Origin: Candidatus Eiseniibacteriota bacterium
GTDB lineage: Bacteria > Eisenbacteria > RBG-16-71-46 > CAIMUX01 > VGJL01
DNA: 12,311 nucleotides
Direction: 5' to 3'
NCBI GenBank assembly: GCA_014729455.1
Contig: WJJW01000118.1
Span: 1 to 12,311, forward strand
The notes under the pieces: model-generated
Databases searched by the model: none
What the model was told of the DNA's origin: nothing
What the model saw: only the letters and a program-made list of their open reading frames with translations
Made by a program: the position numbers and the translations under genes
In this document: piece by piece, positions 7,708 through 12,311 of the stretch
Layout of the letters: every line of letters begins with the position of its first letter
Numbering within the stretch: the first letter of the stretch is position 1

Positions 7708-9824
7708 GCCGCCCGCGCCGCAAGCTCGCCCTCTGGAAGCGGGTCGTCTTCCCGATCGTCCCGGCCGTTCTCCTGCTGCTCCTGCTCGAGGGAGCGCTGG
7801 CGCTGTTCGGGGTCCGCCCGCAGATCGAGCGGGAGGATCCCTTCGTCGGCTTCGTCTCCCGCGTTCCGCTCTTCGTGGAGGAGACCGGGCGGCCGGGCGG
7901 CCCCACGATGGCGACCGCCGCCAACAAGCAGAACCTCTTCAACGTCCAGCGCTTTCCGAAGAGCAAGCCGGCGGATGCCTACCGGATCTTCTGCCTCGGG
8001 GGATCGACGACCTACGGGCGTCCGTATGCCGACGCGACCTCCTTCGCGGGCTGGCTCCGTGCGCTCTTGCCGGCCGTCGACCCGGATCGGCGCTACGAAG
8101 TCGTCAACGCGGGTGGGATCAGCTACGCCAGCTACCGCATCGGCGAGCTGATGAACGAGCTGGTCCGCTATGAGCCCGACCTCTTCGTCGTCTACACGGG
8201 GCACAACGAGTTCCTCGAGGAACGGACCTACGGGGAGATCCGCCGCACGCCGGCCGCCTACAAGGAGCTGTTCCTGGCTCTCTCGAGGACCCGGATCTGG
8301 GCCGCCTCCCGCCGGATCGCCGAGCGTCTTCGTCCGTCTCCCGAGACGCCGCGCGACCCGGAATCGCTGCTTCCCCGGGAGGTGCAGGCGAAGCTCGATC
8401 GCTCGGCGGGCCCTTCGATCTATGAGCGTGACGACGCCCAGCGCCGGAAGATCCTCGCGCATTATCGCTTCAGCCTCGAACGGATCGTCGAGATGGCGCG
8501 TGGCGCCGGGGCGGAGGCGCTGCTCGTCGTTCCCGCCTCGAAGCTCCGGGACTGTACGCCGTTCAAGAGCCAGCACACCGCCGGGCTGAACGAGGAGGAG
8601 CGGGCGCGATCCGAGGCGCTTCTCGCCGCCGCGCGCGAACGATTGCAGGCCGACGATCCAAAGGAGGCGCTGGTCCTGCTCGACCAGGCGCTCGCGCTCG
8701 ACCCGCGCCACGCCGATCTGCACTACCGGCGCGGGATGGCGCTCTTCGCGCTGGACCGCTACGAGGAGGCCGACTCCTCCCTGCGCCGCGCCCGCGCGGA
8801 GGACGTCTGTCCGCTCCGCGCCTTCGACGCGATGCAGGAGATCGTCCGCGAGGTGGCGCGCGAGAAGGAGGTGCCGCTCGTCGACTTCCCCGATCTCGTC
8901 GCATCGGTGACCGCGCAAGAGCGCGGCCATGCGATCCCGGGCGACGAGCTGTTCCTCGACCACGTGCACCCGACGATCCACGGTCACGGCCTGCTCGCCG
9001 AAGCGATCCTGGAGGAGCTGGTCGCCGCGGGCGAGCTTCGGCCCGAACGGGATCTGGACCGGCGGGTCTTCGATCGGATCGCGGCACGGATCCATGGCGG
9101 GATCTCCCCGGAGACGCACGCGCTCGCCCTCGCGAACCTCGCCCTCACCCTCGACTGGGCCGGCAAGGAGGAGGAATCGCGAACGCTCGCGCGCAAGGCC
9201 CTGGAGTCGGGGGCGGAGGATCCGACCATCCTGATGATCGTGGCCCGGCACGCGGCGAAGGAGGGGAGGGAAGAGGAGGCGCTGGGCTACTTCCTCCGCT
9301 CGTTGCGGGCGAATCCGGGGAGCCCGGTCGTCCATTCGCAGCTCGGCATGCTCCAGGCGGGCCGGGGCGACCTCGAGGCCGCCGCGGCGCACTTCTACCT
9401 CGCCGGTCTGATCTGGGAGGACAACGACGTCTACCACCAGCAGCTCGCGACCATCCAGGCGCGGCGGGACCGTCCGGAAATGGCGCTGGCCAGCCTCCTC
9501 AAGGCCCGGAGTCTGAAACCGAACGATGCGAGGATCGAGCAGAGGATCCGCCGGCTCCGGGCGAAGCTCGATCGACCGGAGGAGGTCACGGTCCCGGGAT
9601 TCGAGGTCACGCGGCATCCGTCGGGTCGGCCGCGGACGATCTGCCAGACCCGGCCCGGTGAGAACGGCGACGCCGTCCGCCACGGGATCTGGACGGAGTG
9701 GTTCGACACCGGGGAGCTTCGGCGGTTCGTCGATTACGTCGGCGGGGCGCCGGACGGTCCCGGATCGGCCTGGAATCGGGAAGGCGAGAGGGTCGACCCG
9801 ACCGTCGCCGCTCAGTCTCCGTAG
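7704..9824 (+). CDS. Membrane-anchored SGNH/GDSL-type hydrolase with TPR repeats and a MORN-like C-terminus
   Basis: This 706-residue protein has basic residues, then a transmembrane or signal-anchor segment at about 14-35, which would place the rest outside the inner membrane. The SGNH catalytic blocks are Ser101 in CLGGSTTYG, the VVNAGG block (about 133-138), GHNE with Asn168, and the acid-base pair Asp419-x-x-His422 in DHVHPTIHGHG. TPR-like helices interrupt the hydrolase fold at about 304-365 and form a longer array at about 470-625. Residues about 640-695 (HGIWTEWFDTGELRRF...GPGSAW) resemble MORN-variant repeats. SGNH enzymes hydrolyse or transfer acyl groups on lipids or glycans; the substrate here is unknown. 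GTG 7704 overlaps the propeller stop (GTGA) with no strong Shine-Dalgarno sequence, which suggests translational coupling. The 3' end overlaps the convergent gene by 13 nt. Confidence 0.85.
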   Translation: MSRPRRKLALWKRVVFPIVPAVLLLLLLEGALALFGVRPQIEREDPFVGFVSRVPLFVEETGRPGGPTMATAANKQNLFNVQRFPKSKPADAYRIFCLGGSTTYGRPYADATSFAGWLRALLPAVDPDRRYEVVNAGGISYASYRIGELMNELVRYEPDLFVVYTGHNEFLEERTYGEIRRTPAAYKELFLALSRTRIWAASRRIAERLRPSPETPRDPESLLPREVQAKLDRSAGPSIYERDDAQRRKILAHYRFSLERIVEMARGAGAEALLVVPASKLRDCTPFKSQHTAGLNEEERARSEALLAAARERLQADDPKEALVLLDQALALDPRHADLHYRRGMALFALDRYEEADSSLRRARAEDVCPLRAFDAMQEIVREVAREKEVPLVDFPDLVASVTAQERGHAIPGDELFLDHVHPTIHGHGLLAEAILEELVAAGELRPERDLDRRVFDRIAARIHGGISPETHALALANLALTLDWAGKEEESRTLARKALESGAEDPTILMIVARHAAKEGREEEALGYFLRSLRANPGSPVVHSQLGMLQAGRGDLEAAAAHFYLAGLIWEDNDVYHQQLATIQARRDRPEMALASLLKARSLKPNDARIEQRIRRLRAKLDRPEEVTVPGFEVTRHPSGRPRTICQTRPGENGDAVRHGIWTEWFDTGELRRFVDYVGGAPDGPGSAWNREGERVDPTVAAQSP

Positions 9825-10945
9825 GAAATCCGGTAGATCCGGCCCGCCCGGTCGTCGGAGACCAGGAGCGCTCCGTCCGGCATGACCTGCACGTCGACCG
9901 GACGTCCCCAAGCCTGCTCCCCCTGCAACCAGCCCTCGGCGAACGGCTCGTAGGAGATCGGCTCGCGGTTCTCGTCGAGGCGGACGAGCATGACGCGGTA
10001 GCCGATCTTCTCGCTGCGATTCCAGGAGCCGTGCTCGGCGATGAAGATCTGGTTCTGGTAGGCGGAAGGGAACGTGGTTCCCGTGTAGAACCGCATTCCG
10101 AGGGCGGCCACGTGCGGCCCGAGCTCCTGGACCGGTGCGACGTAGTCCGCGCAGTCGCGATCCCTTCCGAGCTCGGGATCGGAGATCGAGTCTCCGTGGC
10201 AGTACGGATACCCGAAGTGCAGACCGCTCGTCGGCGCGCGGTTCAGCTCGTCGGGCGGACGGTCGTCGCCGAGCCAGTCGCGTCCGTTGTCGGTGAACCA
10301 GAGCGCGCCGGTCTCGGGATCCCAATCGAATCCGACCGTGTTGCGGACCCCCTCGGCGAAGATCTCCGGCTCGGGCGCGGCGGGATCGATCCGGGTGATC
10401 GAGGCGTAGATCGGGTTCTCCGGGTCGCAGACGTTGCAGGGCGCGCCGACGGGCACGTAGAGGAGGCCGTCCGGCCCGAAGGCGATGAATTTCCAGCCGT
10501 GGTGCGGATCCTCGGGGTAGACGTCGGTCACGACGGTCGGCTCGGGGGGGTCGTCGAGGTGCGCGAGGATGTCGTCGTAGCGGAGGATCCGGCCGATCTC
10601 GGCCACGAAGAGGGATCCGTCCCGGAACGCGACGCCGTTCGGGCTGCGCAGGCCCTCGGCGATCGTCCAGGACCGCTCCGCGCGGCCGTCTTCGTCGGCG
10701 TCTCGGACGGCGTAGACGCTGCCGACGTCTCGGGTCCCGACGAAGACCGTGCCATCCGGAGCGAGGGCCATCGACCGCGCGCCGGGCAGCGCGGCGAAGG
10801 GTCCGATCCGGAAGCCGTCGGGAAGGCGGATCGCTTCGAGGTCCGTTCCGCCGCCCTGCGTGGTCCTGGAGCAGCCGGCGAGCATCAGGAAGAGGACCGA
10901 CAGGGCGATCGGGATCTCTCGCAGCTCGGCTCGTCGCAGGGTCAC
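9812..10945 (-). CDS. PQQ-dependent sorbosone/glucose dehydrogenase-like lipoprotein (GSDH family)
   Basis: This 377-residue protein has a lipoprotein signal peptide with lipobox LAGC (Cys25), so it should be a periplasmic lipid-anchored beta-propeller. GSDH-family signatures are LPDGFRI (41-47), SPNGVAFRDGSLFVAE, DPHHGWKFIAFGPDGLLYV with His149, GVRNTVGFDWDPETG with Arg201, WFTDNGRDWLGDDRPPDELN, FIAEHGSWNR and GRPVDVQVMPDGALLVSDD near the end. His149 and Arg201 match the catalytic His and PQQ-binding Arg of soluble glucose dehydrogenase by motif, not by alignment. Such enzymes oxidise aldose sugars or sorbosone with PQQ and pass electrons to cytochromes or quinones. No PQQ synthesis gene is present here. 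C170-N-V-C173 is an extra Cys pair. GTG 10945 is chosen because AGGAGG lies 6 nt upstream; the in-frame ATG at 10963 precedes that site. The gene stands alone on this strand, divergent from the 11030 gene. Confidence 0.9.
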   Translation of the reverse strand: MTLRRAELREIPIALSVLFLMLAGCSRTTQGGGTDLEAIRLPDGFRIGPFAALPGARSMALAPDGTVFVGTRDVGSVYAVRDADEDGRAERSWTIAEGLRSPNGVAFRDGSLFVAEIGRILRYDDILAHLDDPPEPTVVTDVYPEDPHHGWKFIAFGPDGLLYVPVGAPCNVCDPENPIYASITRIDPAAPEPEIFAEGVRNTVGFDWDPETGALWFTDNGRDWLGDDRPPDELNRAPTSGLHFGYPYCHGDSISDPELGRDRDCADYVAPVQELGPHVAALGMRFYTGTTFPSAYQNQIFIAEHGSWNRSEKIGYRVMLVRLDENREPISYEPFAEGWLQGEQAWGRPVDVQVMPDGALLVSDDRAGRIYRISYGD

Positions 10946-10951
10946 GGGAAC

Positions 10952-10957
10952 CCTCCT
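10952..10957 (-). promoter_or_regulatory. Ribosome binding site of the sorbosone-dehydrogenase-like gene
   Basis: AGGAGG on the minus strand lies 6 nt before GTG 10945. It rules out the ATG at 10963, which would place this strong site inside the coding region and lengthen the signal peptide. Further upstream a weak TACGGT (10990-10985) could be a -10 hexamer, but no -35 is visible. Confidence 0.75.
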
Positions 10958-11013
10958 TTCCATGGAGTCCGTCGGCGACCTCTCACCGTAGCCTGTCCGA
11001 CGCGGCCGGTGGA

Positions 11014-11022
11014 TGGTAGAAT
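11014..11022 (+). promoter_or_regulatory. Extended -10 promoter element (TGGTAGAAT) for a leaderless transcript
   Basis: TGG plus TAGAAT sits in the 84-nt divergent region 10946-11029. The hexamer ends 7 nt before GTG 11030, so transcription is expected to start at or within 1-2 nt of that codon. No Shine-Dalgarno sequence precedes the GTG, in keeping with a leaderless mRNA. No clear -35 is seen. Confidence 0.55.
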
Positions 11023-11029
11023 CGTCGGC

Positions 11030-11515
11030 GTGAAATGCGGGAAGCCGGTGAACGTCTGCATGATCCTGATCGGCCTGCACCAGGTCGGGGTCATCGGCCT
11101 GCGCGACGCCCTGCGCGCCGCCGACGCCGCCGGTTTGGAGGATCGCGAGAAGACCGTCGACTTCCTGCTCGAGGCGCTGTCGAGGGAGAACTACGTTCCG
11201 GACGCGCAGCGTGACGCCTACCGGACCGCGCTGTGGCGCGAGGTTCTGCGGCATCGCGGGAGGGACTTCCGCGAATTCTACTCGGAGGTGGAGGTCGAGA
11301 TCGGCGGGGCGGATGGTTCGGATCGAGACCGCTTCGTGGAGCTGCTTGTCTCCGTGTTCGGGGACTTCGAGCTGAGACCGGTCGTCCGGTTCGTTCCCGC
11401 CGCCGAGGAGGAGGCCGGCCCGTCCCTCGTGCTCGGAGGGGAGACCGTCGCCCGCGGTCTGCTCCCCCGCGCGCAGCTCAAGGCCGCCGTGCGGCGACGG
11501 ATCTCCGAGTGGTGA
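11030..11515 (+). CDS. Small protein of unknown function, possible degenerate thioredoxin-fold C-terminus
   Basis: This 161-residue soluble protein was not recognised as a named family. It has no signal peptide or transmembrane segment. The N-terminal part (about 13-85) is LIGLHQVGVIGLRDAL followed by charged helices that include ENYVPD and AYRTALWREVL. The C-terminal part (about 86-160) has a strand (EVEVEIGG), a helix (DRFVELLVSVF), a strand (LRPVVRFV), then GPSLVLGGETVARGLLPRAQLKAAV. That last motif resembles the end of thioredoxin/glutaredoxin-like folds (P-x-L-V-x-x-G-x-x-x-x-G). The position where a CxxC would be expected reads GGADGSD, so no redox site is left there; C3 and C10 near the N-terminus are the only cysteines. 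GTG 11030 is chosen because of the extended -10 directly upstream; GTG 11048 or ATG 11060 are alternatives. It is divergent from the dehydrogenase lipoprotein. Confidence 0.75.
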   Translation: MKCGKPVNVCMILIGLHQVGVIGLRDALRAADAAGLEDREKTVDFLLEALSRENYVPDAQRDAYRTALWREVLRHRGRDFREFYSEVEVEIGGADGSDRDRFVELLVSVFGDFELRPVVRFVPAAEEEAGPSLVLGGETVARGLLPRAQLKAAVRRRISEW

Positions 11516-11534
11516 CCGGGCTGAGGTGCGGGTT

Positions 11535-11551
11535 GAGGCGCGTGCCGCCTC
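11535..11551 (+). terminator. Possible hairpin after the small unknown gene
   Basis: GAGGCG (11535-11540) and CGCCTC (11546-11551) form a perfect 6-bp GC stem with loop CGTGC, 20 nt after the stop of the 11030 gene. No T-run follows, so it is at best a weak or factor-assisted terminator. It also lies where the -35 region of the next promoter would be. Confidence 0.3.
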
Positions 11552-11565
11552 TCCACGGTCCGTTC

Positions 11566-11574
11566 TGGTAGATT
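11566..11574 (+). promoter_or_regulatory. Extended -10 promoter element (TGGTAGATT)
   Basis: TGG plus TAGATT lies 29 nt before GTG 11604. Starting 6-8 nt downstream, the mRNA would have a leader of about 22-25 nt that carries the Shine-Dalgarno sequence. It is the third copy of the pattern in this window and again lacks an obvious -35. Confidence 0.5.
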
Positions 11575-11590
11575 GCTTGTGCCGCAACCG

Positions 11591-11598
11591 AAGGAGGT
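11591..11598 (+). promoter_or_regulatory. Ribosome binding site of the terminal secreted-protein gene
   Basis: AAGGAGGT is a near-perfect anti-Shine-Dalgarno match, 5 nt before GTG 11604. It fixes a GTG start for a gene that has no ATG near its N-terminus. Confidence 0.8.
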
Positions 11599-11603
11599 CC
11601 CCC

Positions 11604-12311
11604 GTGCCGCACGTCCACCGTTTCGCCATCCTGCTCGCTCTCATCGCTTTCTCGCTCACCGCGCCGACCGCACCACTTGCCGAGACCTGGGACGAGGTCA
11701 TGGGGGAACCGACGGTCTTCATGAACGATCTCTGCATGCTGCCCGACGGTGACCACGGCTGGGCGGTGGGCACCACGTCGTACGGGGGCGAGGTCCTGAG
11801 CAGTATCGTTCGGACCACGGACGGCGGGGCCGACTGGGAGCGCCTCGATTTCGCCTACGAGACGTCGGCCGCCCTGAACGGCGTCGCCTTCGTCTCGACG
11901 AGCCGAGGTTGGGTCGTGGGAGAGCAGGGCAGGATCTTCGCGACGACCGACGGCGGCGCGACCTGGACGCCGCAGACCAGCGGGACGAATCGGAAGCTGA
12001 GCAAGGTGTTCTTCCTCGATGCGCAGCAGGGCTGGATCACGGGGGGATGGGGCGACGGATCCTCCTATCTCGTTCTGAAGACGACCGACGGGGGAACGAG
12101 CTGGCAGAACCAGAGCTTCGGAAGCACGTGCCATTCGAACGAGGACATCTGCTTCGCCGATCCGCTGAACGGCTGGATCGTCGGGCGCGACTCCTCGATC
12201 GAGCCGCAGATCCACCGCACGACCGACGGGGGGCAGTCCTGGGTGCGCCAGACCGTCCCGCAAGGAGCGGGAATCCCGGTCGGCGTCGACTTCGTGTCGT
12301 CCTCGGAAGGC
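11604..12311 (+). CDS. Secreted Asp-box (BNR/Ycf48-like) beta-propeller protein, 3' end cut by window
   Basis: An open frame from GTG 11604 to the right edge encodes 236 residues with no stop. Residues 1-26 form a signal peptide with a hydrophobic core (FAILLALIAFSL) and probable cleavage after APLA, so the protein is exported. At least four Asp-boxes follow: TTDGGADWERL, TTDGGATWTPQ, TTDGGTSWQNQ and TTDGGQSWVRQ (first at 11814, last at 12219). They alternate with GWAVG, GWVVG, GWITG and GWIVG segments. That alternation is typical of Ycf48/HCF136-like seven-bladed propellers, which bind proteins or surfaces; in non-photosynthetic bacteria their role is unknown. The start is fixed by the strong AAGGAGGT site. 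By analogy with the propeller at 5110, a C-terminal sorting domain may lie beyond the window. A long minus-strand frame (11478-12263) covers the same DNA but has no recognisable motif. Confidence 0.88.
   Translation, partial: MPHVHRFAILLALIAFSLTAPTAPLAETWDEVMGEPTVFMNDLCMLPDGDHGWAVGTTSYGGEVLSSIVRTTDGGADWERLDFAYETSAALNGVAFVSTSRGWVVGEQGRIFATTDGGATWTPQTSGTNRKLSKVFFLDAQQGWITGGWGDGSSYLVLKTTDGGTSWQNQSFGSTCHSNEDICFADPLNGWIVGRDSSIEPQIHRTTDGGQSWVRQTVPQGAGIPVGVDFVSSSEG

Noticed and set aside
9790..9799. Palindrome GGGTCGACCC near the end of the hydrolase gene
   Set aside because: It is a short palindrome in GC-rich coding DNA with no loop and no T-tract; expected by chance and not supported as a terminator or operator.
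7650..10325. 891-residue open frame on the minus strand across the hydrolase gene
   Set aside because: It is arginine-rich with no motif or signal. It lies antisense to a gene with clear SGNH and TPR signatures; long antisense frames are common in GC-rich DNA.
9698..11029. Upstream part of a long plus-strand frame ending at 11515
   Set aside because: It is antisense to the GSDH-family gene and unlike any protein; only the part from GTG 11030 has its own promoter and gene-like composition.
10946..11818. N-terminal extension of the dehydrogenase lipoprotein up to 11818
   Set aside because: The strong SD at 10957-10952 and the lipoprotein signal peptide place the start at 10945; the extension is antisense to two other genes.
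11478..12263. 261-residue minus-strand frame over the right edge
   Set aside because: The opposite strand encodes a signal peptide and Asp-boxes behind a strong SD, while this frame shows no recognisable feature.

Overview
The window is very GC-rich bacterial DNA (by eye about two-thirds G+C) that is almost entirely coding. It holds eight protein-coding genes; the first is cut by the left edge and the last by the right edge. No RNA gene, insertion sequence, CRISPR array or phage gene was seen. Secreted Asp-box (BNR) beta-propellers, a FlgD/type-IX-like C-terminal domain, leaderless-type promoters and high GC together suggest an uncultivated FCB-group phylum (Eisenbacteria, Krumholzibacteriota or Latescibacterota-like). 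That placement is inference; no phylogenetic marker gene is present.

Left half (2-5001): a compact operon for a type II DMSO-reductase-family molybdoenzyme. It encodes the catalytic alpha subunit (5' end missing), a four-cluster iron-sulfur beta subunit, a heme-b gamma subunit with an N-terminal membrane anchor, and a TorD/NarJ-like delta maturation chaperone. The beta N-terminus and alpha C-terminus look most like nitrite oxidoreductase (NXR) of the Nitrospira/anammox kind. Nitrate, chlorate, selenate and hydrocarbon enzymes share the architecture, so the substrate is not settled. Electrons would pass between the Mo cofactor in alpha, the Fe-S chain in beta and the heme in gamma. The delta protein would help insert the cofactor before export.

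Middle (4996-9824): a TGCTAAAAT extended -10 sequence and a strong 10-bp hairpin separate this operon from a two-gene unit. That unit encodes a large secreted beta-propeller with twelve Asp-boxes and a C-terminal sorting-type domain. A membrane-anchored SGNH/GDSL hydrolase fused to TPR repeats and a MORN-like tail overlaps it by 4 nt (GTGA).

Right part (9812-12311): a PQQ-dependent sorbosone/glucose-dehydrogenase-like lipoprotein on the minus strand overlaps the 3' end of the hydrolase gene by 13 nt, tail to tail. Across an 84-nt divergent intergenic region lies a 161-residue protein of unknown function, probably translated from a leaderless GTG. The window ends in a second secreted Asp-box protein of Ycf48-like type that runs off the edge. 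The extended -10 element TGnTARAWT recurs before three plus-strand genes and is the clearest shared regulatory signal.
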